This document shows positions 18,010-26,622 of a DNA stretch of 64,000 nucleotides, one piece after another. Each line of letters begins with the position of its first letter. Positions within the stretch are counted from its first letter, which is position 1. Location of the stretch: positions 1 through 64,000 of the forward strand of contig NZ_JAUKPO010000006.1 in NCBI RefSeq assembly GCF_030503435.1, in the 5' to 3' direction. The notes under the pieces are model-generated. The model searched no databases. It was not told where the DNA came from and saw only the letters and a list, made by a program, of their open reading frames with translations. A program made the position numbers and the translations under genes. This DNA is from Rhodocytophaga aerolata (lineage in GTDB: Bacteria > Bacteroidota > Bacteroidia > Cytophagales > 172606-1).

Positions 18010-19866
18010 ATGTGTGGCATTCATCTGATTATTGATACAACCGCCCGGCTTACCCAAGAGCCTATCCGGCAAATGGCTACTTCCCTGGATTACCGGGGGC
18101 CAGATGCCGTACATATAGAGGAAATAGCCTCAGCGGCACATAAAGTTTTTGTTGCGCAAAACCGCCTGCGGATTACCGATATACGTCCTACAGCCGATCA
18201 GTTGTTTCATTCTCCCTGCGGCAGATACGTTCTGGCTTACAATGGAGAAATTTATAACTATCAGCAGCTAAAAGCTTCCTTACGGCGTTCGTATACATTT
18301 CAAACCAATACAGATACCGAAGTACTACTTTATTTATTGCTGGAAGAAGGAGAGAAATGCCTTTCCCGCCTGAATGGGATGTTTGCTTTCATCTGGTACG
18401 ACAGGCAAGAAGAAAAAGTAGTGCTTTGCCGCGACCGTTTTGGCATGAAGCCCTTGTTTTACGCCCAGACAGATTCATATCTAATCGTTTCTTCAGAGAT
18501 TAAAGGTATTCTCTCATCAGGTCTGATCAAGAAAAAGCTAAATACCAGCCAGATTGCCTATTACCTTCAATATAAATTTGCCCAGCGGCCAGCTACATTC
18601 TATGAAAATATTTATGAAATAACTCCTGGTACGTATTACACAACCTCTACAGGGCAACCATTGACAGAAGCAGGTACTATACATTTAGAAAAAAATACAC
18701 TGCCTATTTCAGAACAAAAAATTGTATATACACTAGAAGAAACATTGGTAGAAGCAGTAAAGCGGCATTTGCCAGTGGAAGTGCCTGTGGGTTTGTTTCT
18801 AAGTGGCGGCGTAGATTCTACACTTCTTCTGGCACTGGCGAAAGAGGCAGGTATACCGCATTTGCCTGTTTTCTCCATTGCCAATAACCCAGCCGATAAA
18901 GCATTTGGGACTAAGGATTATTATTACGCCCGCCAGGCTGCCAGGCAATATGGAGCAGAATACCACGAACTGACTATACAAAATGATATTCTGGATGACT
19001 TTGAGACATTTGTCAGCTATATAGATCAGCCGGTAGGAGATGGAGCCGCCTGGCTTACTTTCCTGCTTTCAAAAGAAGCAAAAGCCCATGTAAAAGTAAT
19101 TTTAAGCGGCGCAGGCGCAGATGAATTATTTGCCGGGTATAACAGGCACTGGGCTTATTACCAGTATCTGAAGCATTATCATAAGCTGGTAAAAGTATTG
19201 CCCGCACTTAAAAAAACGGCTTCTATTATTCCTACCGGCCGTCAACTACCCTTCCGGAAACCATTTAGGTTATTGCAGAAACTAGCAGTACAAGCCAGTG
19301 TTTCACCTGAGCAAACCTTTCTTAATTTTACGGCTCATCTGAGTTTAGGCAGCCATTTACCCGGAAAGGCACCTCTTGTAGAAATGGATAATACGGCAGT
19401 TGAGCAGTATTTACAAAAAGCACTTATCTACGATCAGACTAACTACCTTTCAGCAGACATACTTACCCTCACCGACCGCATGACGATGCAACATAGCCTG
19501 GAAGCACGGTTGCCTTACCTGGATGCAGAAGTAGTAAAGTTAGTTAAGGCATTGCCAGCAACCTTTTTAGTAAAAAATGGAAAGAAATGGCTGTTGAAAG
19601 ATATACTTACCAGGATAGGGGGAAAAGCCTATGTAACCAGGCCGAAAGAAGGCTTTGGAATGCCCTTTGGTGCATGGCTGCGAACAACTAAAGGCACACC
19701 TTTTATTCAGCTGGTGAAAGACAAGGATAATGAACTATATCAAACAGTCTCCTATGAGCTGGTAGAACGGTTATTACAGGCACATCTATCTGGCAAAATG
19801 GATTATTCGTCCGAATTATGGACAGTTGTTTTACTAGCAGCCTGGATAAAACACCATTTTTCATAA
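18010..19866 (+). CDS. asnB: Asparagine synthase (glutamine-hydrolysing)
   Basis: A 618-residue two-domain enzyme. Cys2 (MCGIH) is the N-terminal nucleophile of the glutaminase domain after Met removal; the synthetase domain carries the ATP-pyrophosphatase loop SGGVDS (265-270). It makes asparagine from aspartate, glutamine and ATP, or amidates a related carboxylate. Paralogues of AsnB are common in surface-polysaccharide clusters, where they may amidate sugar acids. The neighbouring glycoside hydrolase (2-base gap upstream) and glycosyltransferase downstream make that role possible here, but the motif set alone fits ordinary asparagine synthesis. Confidence 0.9.
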   Translation: MCGIHLIIDTTARLTQEPIRQMATSLDYRGPDAVHIEEIASAAHKVFVAQNRLRITDIRPTADQLFHSPCGRYVLAYNGEIYNYQQLKASLRRSYTFQTNTDTEVLLYLLLEEGEKCLSRLNGMFAFIWYDRQEEKVVLCRDRFGMKPLFYAQTDSYLIVSSEIKGILSSGLIKKKLNTSQIAYYLQYKFAQRPATFYENIYEITPGTYYTTSTGQPLTEAGTIHLEKNTLPISEQKIVYTLEETLVEAVKRHLPVEVPVGLFLSGGVDSTLLLALAKEAGIPHLPVFSIANNPADKAFGTKDYYYARQAARQYGAEYHELTIQNDILDDFETFVSYIDQPVGDGAAWLTFLLSKEAKAHVKVILSGAGADELFAGYNRHWAYYQYLKHYHKLVKVLPALKKTASIIPTGRQLPFRKPFRLLQKLAVQASVSPEQTFLNFTAHLSLGSHLPGKAPLVEMDNTAVEQYLQKALIYDQTNYLSADILTLTDRMTMQHSLEARLPYLDAEVVKLVKALPATFLVKNGKKWLLKDILTRIGGKAYVTRPKEGFGMPFGAWLRTTKGTPFIQLVKDKDNELYQTVSYELVERLLQAHLSGKMDYSSELWTVVLLAAWIKHHFS

Positions 19867-19967
19867 TATGCTTTTGCTTAGCAGATTTTAAGCAAAAAAG
19901 CTTCCAGAATGTAAGTTTCCTGGTATGAATACAACGTTTGTATAGTAGTGCTGAGCAGATAAAATAC

Positions 19968-19975
19968 TAAATTTG
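19968..19975 (+). promoter_or_regulatory. -7 promoter element upstream of the glycosyltransferase
   Basis: TAAATTTG fits TAnnTTTG 23 bases before the start codon, so the glycosyltransferase may have its own promoter as well as read-through from asnB. The nearest TTTG (19937-19940) is ~27 bases upstream, a little far. Confidence 0.4.
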
Positions 19976-19998
19976 CTAATTGCTATGGAAAGTAACAA

Positions 19999-21237
19999 AT
20001 GAACATACTCTACATTCACCAATACTTTAATACCTATGCAGATGGAGGCTCCTCCAGATCCTATTACCTGGCAAAAGCGCTTGTAGAAAACGGACATAGA
20101 GTAGAGGTTATTAGCAGTCATAATCAGAAGAAGTACAAAAAGTCGGAAATAGAGGGTATTACCGTTCATTATCTGCCTGTGTACTATGATAACCGTTTAG
20201 GTTTTAGTGGCCGGGTATATGCTTTTCTGAAATTTGTTTTGAAATCGTATCTACTGGCTATAAAAATGAAGCAAGTGGATATTTGTTATGCTACTTCTAC
20301 ACCGCTTACAGTAGGCATTATCGCCTGCCTGCTGAAAAGATTCAGGCATATTCCTTTTTACTTTGAAGTCCGGGATTTGTGGCCGCAAGCCCCAATAGAA
20401 ATGGGTGTAATCAAGAACAAGTATTTGATAAAAGCACTTTTCGCCCTAGAAAATTATATCTATACCCAGGCGGATAAAATTGTAGCGCTTTCTCCTGGAA
20501 TTGCACAAGCTGTTGTTACTAAAGTAAAAGATATGGCAAAGGTGCATATGGTTCCGAACATGGCCGATTGCGATTTTTTCGAGTTTGATGAAGAATCTAT
20601 ATGGTATGGCTCACCTGAGAAACGCACCGGTAAATTTACCATTGCTTATTTTGGTGCAGTGGGCCAGGTAAATTACCTGGAAAGCTATCTGGAAGTTGCC
20701 AGATTTTTTCAGGAGAAGAATCTGACTAACGTAGAATTTCTTATGATAGGCAAAGGTAGCCAATGGCAATACTTACAGAATAAGGCAAGGCAGCAGGGGG
20801 TAACGGCTATGCAATTTGTGCCCCATACCAGCAAATATGAGCTTCGGGAAATACTAAAACGTGTGGATGCAGTATACATTTCTTTTGCTCAGTTACCTGT
20901 TCTGGAAACCAATAGCCCTAATAAGTTTTTTGATAGCCTGGCAGCAGGTAAACTATGCATCGTAAATACAACCGGGTGGATACAAACCTGTATAGAGCAG
21001 GCAGGCTGTGGTTTTTATGCTGCGCCAGACAATCCTGGGCAAGTTTATCGAAAGCTACTTCCTTATATGGCTAGCAAACAGAAATTGGCAAAAGCAAAAA
21101 CGGCTGCCAGGTTGCTGGCTGAAAAACAATTTTCCAGAGAAAAACTCAGCTGGTATTTTAGTAGTCTTTTCTCGCCAGTTGCTGGTAGACAGGCTAACCT
21201 ACAGGAGCCGGTAGTGGTAGGGGAGGAAACAAATTAA
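19999..21237 (+). CDS. Glycosyltransferase family 4 (WbuB-like)
   Basis: A 412-residue GT-B glycosyltransferase. The N-terminal domain starts ILYIHQYFNTYADGGSSRSYYLAKAL, with the glycine-rich acceptor loop; the C-terminal domain includes FTIAYFGAVGQ and a donor-binding stretch around TNSPNKFFDSLAAGK. WbuB-like enzymes transfer N-acetylaminosugars in O-antigen or capsule synthesis. Donor and acceptor here are unknown. It follows asnB by 132 bases on the same strand. Confidence 0.88.
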   Translation: MNILYIHQYFNTYADGGSSRSYYLAKALVENGHRVEVISSHNQKKYKKSEIEGITVHYLPVYYDNRLGFSGRVYAFLKFVLKSYLLAIKMKQVDICYATSTPLTVGIIACLLKRFRHIPFYFEVRDLWPQAPIEMGVIKNKYLIKALFALENYIYTQADKIVALSPGIAQAVVTKVKDMAKVHMVPNMADCDFFEFDEESIWYGSPEKRTGKFTIAYFGAVGQVNYLESYLEVARFFQEKNLTNVEFLMIGKGSQWQYLQNKARQQGVTAMQFVPHTSKYELREILKRVDAVYISFAQLPVLETNSPNKFFDSLAAGKLCIVNTTGWIQTCIEQAGCGFYAAPDNPGQVYRKLLPYMASKQKLAKAKTAARLLAEKQFSREKLSWYFSSLFSPVAGRQANLQEPVVVGEETN

Positions 21238-21285
21238 CAGGCTATAACTTATAGAATGCTAAACATATTCTTACCATAACTTAAG

Positions 21286-21315
21286 TAACATAACCTGCTT
21301 TTTAGAGTTATGTTA
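21286..21315. repeat. Inverted repeat between glycosyltransferase and TonB receptor
   Basis: TAACATAAC pairs with GTTATGTTA around a 12-base loop. No T run follows, so it is not a typical intrinsic terminator. It may be a weak terminator or an operator for the receptor gene. Confidence 0.35.
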
Positions 21316-21402
21316 GTACTGTATCTATATCTATAAATGCTTGCCTTTCTTAAAAGCAGGATAAGGCATACTAACAGATTAAGTCAATCGTCAATAGTGC
21401 AA

Positions 21403-23745
21403 ATGAAGGTGAATGCAGGTTTACGCGTGGTGGCATATAAAATTTTCGTATGCTTCGTTGTTGCTTTCGTAATTTTCTCCAGAAGTCATGTAGTTAATGC
21501 GCAGAGTAATTTTTCAGTTAGCGGATATGTAAAAGATGCCGATACAGGCGAAGACCTGGTAGGAGCTACTATATATGCTCCGGCTTTAAGCAAAGGTACC
21601 ACCACCAATGCATACGGATTTTTTTCCCTTTCCTTGCCAGCCGACAGTGTGCAGCTGGTTATTTCTTATATTGGATATCAGCAAGTTAGCCGACGTCTGC
21701 TTTTAAACCGGAATACACAGCTTACCATTGTTCTTTCTCCCGAAAAAAGGGAATTACAGGAAGTAGTTGTGCAGGCCGAATCGCTACAGGACAAGCTCAA
21801 TCAGACACAGATGAGTGTGGAAAAGCTTAATATTAAGGAGATAAAACTGGTGCCTGCTATATTCGGAGAAGTAGATATAATAAAAGTATTACAGTTGAAG
21901 CCTGGCATCCAATCGGGTGGAGAAGGAGCCAGCGGATTGTACGTGCGTGGGGGCGGCCCTGACCAGAACCTTGTTCTGTTAGATGAAGCTACGGTATATA
22001 ATGCTGCCCACTTGTTTGGTTTCTTCAGTATATTCAATCCGGATGCTGTAAAAGGAGTGGATCTATATAAAGGTGATTTCCCGGCTCAGTATGGGGGACG
22101 GTTGTCGTCAGTGGTGGATGTAAAGCTGAAAGATGGCAACGATCAGAAGTTTACCGGTTCCGGAGGTATTGGAGCTATTGCCTCGCGTCTTACTCTGGAA
22201 GGGCCATTAGTCAAAAATAAATCATCTTTTGTGCTATCTGGGCGGCGTACGTACTTTGATGCGTTCACTCGGGCACTTAACCGGGCAAACAGAGACAATG
22301 AAGACTATAACGAGATACCAGATTATTATTTCTATGATCTGAATGCAAAGGTAAATTATGACCTGGGTGAGAAAGACCGCCTATTTGTGAGTGGTTACCT
22401 GGGGAGAGATAAGTTTGGGTTTCAAGGAGATAACTTTAATATCAACTTTAACTGGGGCAATAATGCAGCCACTGTCCGGTGGAACCATATTTTTAGCCCT
22501 AAACTATTTGCTAACACTTCTCTTATCTATTCTGATTATAAGTACACGATTGAAAACAAGTTTGACATATTTAGCTTTACACTGGGGTCTACTATCCGCG
22601 ATCTGGGAGCTAAAACAGACTTTTATTATACAGCCAATGCCAATCATACCATCCGTTTCGGAGGCCAGTATACCCATCATACCTTTGACATCGGACGCCT
22701 GCAAGCAGATAGTGAAGATGGAACAATCGCCTTTAACTCCGGGCAAGGGCTCACCGGATCAGAAATAGGGGCGTATGTATCCAGTGAACTAACGGCAGGT
22801 CCACTGTGGCGGTTTAACAGTGGGCTTCGGTTTTCCGGGTTTGAGAATAAAGGCAAATGGTTTGGAGGAGTAGAGCCCAGGCTAGCCGCCAGGTATAAAC
22901 TAAGCGAAAATACTTCTTTAAAAGCAAGTGCCTCCCGCATGTACCAGTATGTACATCTGGTAGCTAATTCCGGTGCTTCCCTGCCCACTGATATTTGGTA
23001 TCCTTCTGGCCGGCTTGTACAACCACAGCGTTCAGATCAGCTTGCCGCCGGGATCAGTACCTTATTATTCAAAGGCAAGTTATTGCTGACCAATGAGGTG
23101 TATTATAAATGGATGAAAAACCAACTGGACTTCCGCGATGGAGCACAGCTATTTGTTAATCCACGGCTGGAAGAAGAATTTGTTTTTGGCCGCGGATGGG
23201 GGTATGGCAACGAAATATACCTGGAAAAACGGGAAGGCCGCACGACTGGCTGGGTTGGCTATACACTTTCCTGGACATACCGCAAATTTAATGATATTAA
23301 TAATGGCAATCCCTTTTTTCCCCGCTACGACCGCAGGCATGATGTTTCAGCCGTGCTGATTCATGAGCTTTCCAGGCGTTTATCAATCACTACTACCTGG
23401 GTGTATGGTACTGGTAATGCTATATCGCTGCCTGTAGGCCGTTTTTTAGTGCAAGATATTAATGGCTCTAACTTTACGGTGGTGCCAGAGTATTTGCAGC
23501 GGAATAGCTTCCGGATGGCTCCTTACCACCGGCTGGATGTAGGGCTGGTATGGCGGTTTTTTCCAAAATGGGGCGAATCGGATCTTACCTTGAGTGTGTA
23601 CAATGCATACAACCGGAAAAATCCGTATTTTATTTATTTTGAAGAAGTACGGGACAGGCAAACAGATATTATTACCGGATTTAAGGCTAAACAAGTATCT
23701 CTGTTCCCGGTTATTCCTTCTATCACCTATAATTTCAAATTCTAA
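21403..23745 (+). CDS. TonB-dependent outer-membrane receptor with carboxypeptidase-like N-terminal domain
   Basis: An outer-membrane transporter driven by TonB. After a signal peptide (VFVIFSRSHVVNAQ region) comes a CarboxypepD_reg-like beta domain starting VSGYVKDADTGEDLVGATI. A plug domain follows with GLYVRGGGPDQNLVLLDEA and QYGGRLSSVVDVKL, then a ~550-residue barrel ending ITYNFKF. I chose the ATG at 21403 because the signal peptide then begins with MKVNAGLR; the frame is open from 21337. There is no SusD-like partner, but a DUF4249 lipoprotein follows 25 bases downstream, a pairing common in the phylum. The ligand is unknown. Confidence 0.88.
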   Translation: MKVNAGLRVVAYKIFVCFVVAFVIFSRSHVVNAQSNFSVSGYVKDADTGEDLVGATIYAPALSKGTTTNAYGFFSLSLPADSVQLVISYIGYQQVSRRLLLNRNTQLTIVLSPEKRELQEVVVQAESLQDKLNQTQMSVEKLNIKEIKLVPAIFGEVDIIKVLQLKPGIQSGGEGASGLYVRGGGPDQNLVLLDEATVYNAAHLFGFFSIFNPDAVKGVDLYKGDFPAQYGGRLSSVVDVKLKDGNDQKFTGSGGIGAIASRLTLEGPLVKNKSSFVLSGRRTYFDAFTRALNRANRDNEDYNEIPDYYFYDLNAKVNYDLGEKDRLFVSGYLGRDKFGFQGDNFNINFNWGNNAATVRWNHIFSPKLFANTSLIYSDYKYTIENKFDIFSFTLGSTIRDLGAKTDFYYTANANHTIRFGGQYTHHTFDIGRLQADSEDGTIAFNSGQGLTGSEIGAYVSSELTAGPLWRFNSGLRFSGFENKGKWFGGVEPRLAARYKLSENTSLKASASRMYQYVHLVANSGASLPTDIWYPSGRLVQPQRSDQLAAGISTLLFKGKLLLTNEVYYKWMKNQLDFRDGAQLFVNPRLEEEFVFGRGWGYGNEIYLEKREGRTTGWVGYTLSWTYRKFNDINNGNPFFPRYDRRHDVSAVLIHELSRRLSITTTWVYGTGNAISLPVGRFLVQDINGSNFTVVPEYLQRNSFRMAPYHRLDVGLVWRFFPKWGESDLTLSVYNAYNRKNPYFIYFEEVRDRQTDIITGFKAKQVSLFPVIPSITYNFKF

Positions 23746-23770
23746 GCTTCAAACAGTATCGTATTTTTAT

Positions 23771-24619
23771 ATGCTTATTCATTCCATACCCACTCATTGC
23801 AGAAACTTAATCAATACAGCAGGGTGGCTTGTTTCGTTGGTTTTACTTATGGCGTTGGTTACTGCATGTGATCTGGAAAAAGAAATAGAAGTGCCTTTAC
23901 CTGATTATGATGAACAACTGGTAGTAGAATGCTACCTGGAAGATGGCCAGCCCTACCGGATGGCTGTTACTGAAAGTGTCAGTTATTTTGAAGGCCCACG
24001 GCTGCCTATTGTCAACGATGCCAGTGTAAATATTACCTACGGGGCCGACCGTACTACCCTGAATTATTCAGTAGAAGTAGATACTTTTTACCGGAAAGCC
24101 TATAACTATGTTTCTAACAAACCCACCAGAGCTGTGCAGGGAATAGAGTATACGCTGGAGGTAAAAGATCCTAAAGGACGGTCTATTACAGGGACAGCCA
24201 GATTTTTGCCGAAAGTACCTATTAAATCAGTGGAGTGGAAATACAATGAAGATGACTTTGCCTTTCTGTTAGTAAAATTTGACGATGATCCCTCTCTTAC
24301 CAATTATTACCGCTTACAGATACATAGAGACAGCCTCAATAAAAATGCCGATGTAGATTTTAATCTGGACGATTCATTTAACACCAATGGCGAAGTTACC
24401 TTAGGCACCGGATACAATTATCAGGCAGGAGATACGGTGTACGTTTCTTTATATCATATAGAAAAAAGCTACTACGACTTTCTGGAAACTGTAGCGGCAG
24501 CGGCTAATGCCAATGGAAATCCTTTTGCTCAACCGGCTAAAGTAAAATCTACAGTAAAAGGAGGAATGGGTGTGTTTGCTACCCTTGTCTACGATCGAAA
24601 AAAAATAGTACTTGAGTAG
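23771..24619 (+). CDS. DUF4249 family lipoprotein, partner of the TonB receptor
   Basis: A 282-residue predicted lipoprotein with lipobox LVTAC followed by Asp-Leu-Glu-Lys-Glu. The early part (DEQLVVECYLEDGQPYRMAVTES) is the typical N-terminal beta-sandwich start of DUF4249. Members usually sit next to a TonB-dependent receptor, as here, and probably form its surface-exposed partner; that function is inference. The ATG at 23771 lies after the receptor stop. The open frame extends back to 23594 inside the receptor gene, which is unlikely to be translated. Confidence 0.82.
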   Translation: MLIHSIPTHCRNLINTAGWLVSLVLLMALVTACDLEKEIEVPLPDYDEQLVVECYLEDGQPYRMAVTESVSYFEGPRLPIVNDASVNITYGADRTTLNYSVEVDTFYRKAYNYVSNKPTRAVQGIEYTLEVKDPKGRSITGTARFLPKVPIKSVEWKYNEDDFAFLLVKFDDDPSLTNYYRLQIHRDSLNKNADVDFNLDDSFNTNGEVTLGTGYNYQAGDTVYVSLYHIEKSYYDFLETVAAAANANGNPFAQPAKVKSTVKGGMGVFATLVYDRKKIVLE

Positions 24620-24754
24620 GGCGCATTTCTGTAGCCAGGCTACCTGTAGAGGTACCGAAGGAACCTTCTTAAAAGGGCAGATGTATATAAATGGAGTGCA
24701 TACCCTGGGAAAAGTTTACTAGCCTGGCAGGGTGTACCGCATAACTAATATACA

Positions 24755-24979
24755 ATGGAAGAAAAAATGAAATCGCCGGGAGGCTTTCTCGACAGAGACC
24801 TTCTGCTGGTAGATAAAGAAGTAGCTGATTTTTTTGAAGATAATGGAGTTCCGCAAATATATACGCATCCCTACAACGATAGTCATAGTACAGGTTACAT
24901 CCGGTATATCCTAGAAGGCCGCAAGGTAATACTACTCGATTGTGTAGTAACTGACCGCCGGGATAAAAGTATAAACTAA
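24755..24979 (+). CDS. Small hypothetical protein (74 residues)
   Basis: A soluble acidic protein without signal peptide or recognised domain. It reads as a plausible folded sequence (LLLVDKEVADFFEDNGVP, GYIRYILEGRKVILLDCVV) and sits between DUF4249 and xerD with a terminator after it. No function can be assigned. A longer antisense frame (24669-25016) is less protein-like. Confidence 0.55.
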   Translation: MEEKMKSPGGFLDRDLLLVDKEVADFFEDNGVPQIYTHPYNDSHSTGYIRYILEGRKVILLDCVVTDRRDKSIN

Positions 24980-25004
24980 ATAGTTTGCTAAAGAAGCAAT
25001 TCAC

Positions 25005-25043
25005 AAAAAGGCTCACCAGTTTACCTGATTGGTGAGCCTTTTT
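25005..25043. terminator. Bidirectional terminator between the small gene and xerD
   Basis: AAAAAGGCTCACCA pairs with TGGTGAGCCTTTTT around an 11-base loop. A/T runs on both sides serve the small plus-strand gene and the convergent xerD (stop at 25056). Confidence 0.88.
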
Positions 25044-25055
25044 GTTCCAAGGAGG

Positions 25056-25955
25056 TTAGCTTCTGGGGTGGTAATCTTTGATAATTTGTTTCAGATAATC
25101 CCGGTCCAGGTGCGTGTATATTTCGGTAGTAGTTATAGACTCGTGGCCTAGCATCTCCTGTACGGCCCGCAGGTCGGCACCACCTTCAATTAAATGCGTA
25201 GCAAATGAATGCCTGAAGGTGTGAGGGCTGATACTTTTCTGCAGACCAATCCGCTCGGCCAGTTCTTTAATAATCATAAATACCATTACCCTGGAAAGTT
25301 TGCCGCCCCGCCTGTTCAGAAAAACATAGTTCTCAAACTCTTTTTTGACTGGTACATGGCAACGGATCTGCTCTATATAAATGTTGAGGTATTTGAGGGC
25401 ATCGCGGCCAATAGGCACCAGTCGTTCTTTATTACCTTTGCCAGTTACACGCAGAAAACCAATATCGGTGTATACGTTTGTCAGTTTCAGTTCTACCAGT
25501 TCCGATACGCGTAAGCCCGAACTATATAGGGTTTCTATAATGGCCCGGTTGCGTGCACCTTCTGGGGTAGAAAGGTCTATGGCCAACAGTAACTCATCTA
25601 TCTCCGGTAAACTTAACGTATCTGGCAACTTACGCCCCAGCTTAGGTGATTCTAAGAGATGGGAAGGATCATTCTTAATGATATCTTCCATCAGCAAATA
25701 CCGGTAAAACGACTTAATACCAGACAATATCCTGGCCTGCGACTGTGCTGACATACCCAGTTCACCAATGTATTGCAGAAAATCCAGTAAATCGCCGGAA
25801 GAAACAGCCTCGGGTAACACATTTTTACCAGACAGTTCCAGGTATTGTTGCAGTTTGTCTACATCGTGTATATACGCCTCTATAGAGTTGCCAGCCAGTG
25901 ACCGTTCCAGTTGCAGGTAGTTCTTAAATTCTTTTATGGCGCTTTTCCAATTCAT
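25056..25955 (-). CDS. xerD: Site-specific tyrosine recombinase XerD
   Basis: Resolves chromosome dimers at dif during cell division, together with XerC. At 299 residues it matches XerD in length. The full catalytic set is present: Arg149 (GLRVSEL), Lys173, His245 and Arg248 (HTFRHSFATHL), His271 (LGHESITTT) and Tyr280 (IYTH). These are each one residue offset from the E. coli XerD positions. There is no att-like repeat or phage gene nearby, so this is the housekeeping recombinase rather than an integrase. Confidence 0.92.
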   Translation of the reverse strand: MNWKSAIKEFKNYLQLERSLAGNSIEAYIHDVDKLQQYLELSGKNVLPEAVSSGDLLDFLQYIGELGMSAQSQARILSGIKSFYRYLLMEDIIKNDPSHLLESPKLGRKLPDTLSLPEIDELLLAIDLSTPEGARNRAIIETLYSSGLRVSELVELKLTNVYTDIGFLRVTGKGNKERLVPIGRDALKYLNIYIEQIRCHVPVKKEFENYVFLNRRGGKLSRVMVFMIIKELAERIGLQKSISPHTFRHSFATHLIEGGADLRAVQEMLGHESITTTEIYTHLDRDYLKQIIKDYHPRS

Positions 25956-26101
25956 GCAGAAAGTATACGGGTTAGAGTAGGATTGTTTAGTAAAGATAGA
26001 GCTTTCTTCATAGCAGAGTCATGAACAACTAAAAATCAGTTGAAATTAAATGGCTTGAAAAGTAACAACTTAGCTAATTGATAAAGCTTTTTTAAACTCT
26101 G

Positions 26102-26132
26102 TTGTGATAAGAAAGGGCTTTGGTTAACTTTG
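26102..26132 (+). promoter_or_regulatory. Promoter of aroQ
   Basis: TTG (26102-26104) and TAACTTTG (26125-26132) are separated by 20 bases, matching the Bacteroidota -33/-7 arrangement (TTG-N19-21-TAnnTTTG). The aroQ start follows 28 bases later. This is the best-spaced promoter in the window. Confidence 0.6.
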
Positions 26133-26160
26133 CCTGCCACTACATAACCAACCATACCGG

Positions 26161-26586
26161 ATGAAATTACTTATTATTAATGGCCCTAATCTGAATCTGC
26201 TAGGTGTACGGGAAAAAAGTATATACGGAAGCGAATCATTCGAAAATTATCTGGAAAAGTTGAAAACCAGGTATCCGGATGTAGACTTAGCTTATTTCCA
26301 ATCCAATATAGAAGGTGAACTTATTAATAAGTTGCATCAGGAAGGCTTTTCAGTAGATGGCATTATTCTGAATGCCGGTGGCTATACACATACTTCTATT
26401 GCACTGGCAGATGCCATATCAGCCATTACTTCTCCGGTGATGGAAGTACATATCTCCAATATTTATGCCCGCGAAAGTTTCCGCCATCACAGTTACCTGA
26501 GTAGCCGTTGTAAGGGTGTTATTTGTGGGTTAGGAATGGAAGGTTACCGCCTGGCCATAGAATATTTTTTGAACCAGCCGAAATAA
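26161..26586 (+). CDS. aroQ: 3-dehydroquinate dehydratase, type II
   Basis: Third step of the shikimate pathway: dehydrates 3-dehydroquinate to 3-dehydroshikimate. The protein is 141 residues, normal for the dodecameric type II enzyme. It shows IINGPNLNLLGVRE, the catalytic Tyr22 in IYGS, the NAGGYTHTSIAL segment, His97 in VHISN and Arg108. It begins a plus-strand run of housekeeping genes. Confidence 0.95.
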   Translation: MKLLIINGPNLNLLGVREKSIYGSESFENYLEKLKTRYPDVDLAYFQSNIEGELINKLHQEGFSVDGIILNAGGYTHTSIALADAISAITSPVMEVHISNIYARESFRHHSYLSSRCKGVICGLGMEGYRLAIEYFLNQPK

Positions 26587-26622
26587 CGTATTTTTTCTTC
26601 ACCAATTATTACTCATCATTCT

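Noticed and set aside
24669-25016. 115-codon minus-strand open frame opposite the 74-residue gene
   Set aside because: It runs through the terminator stem and lacks a sensible start region; the plus-strand reading is more protein-like.
25056-25955. XerD as an integrase of a mobile element
   Set aside because: No attachment repeats, tRNA target or phage genes are nearby, and its length and residues match housekeeping XerD.
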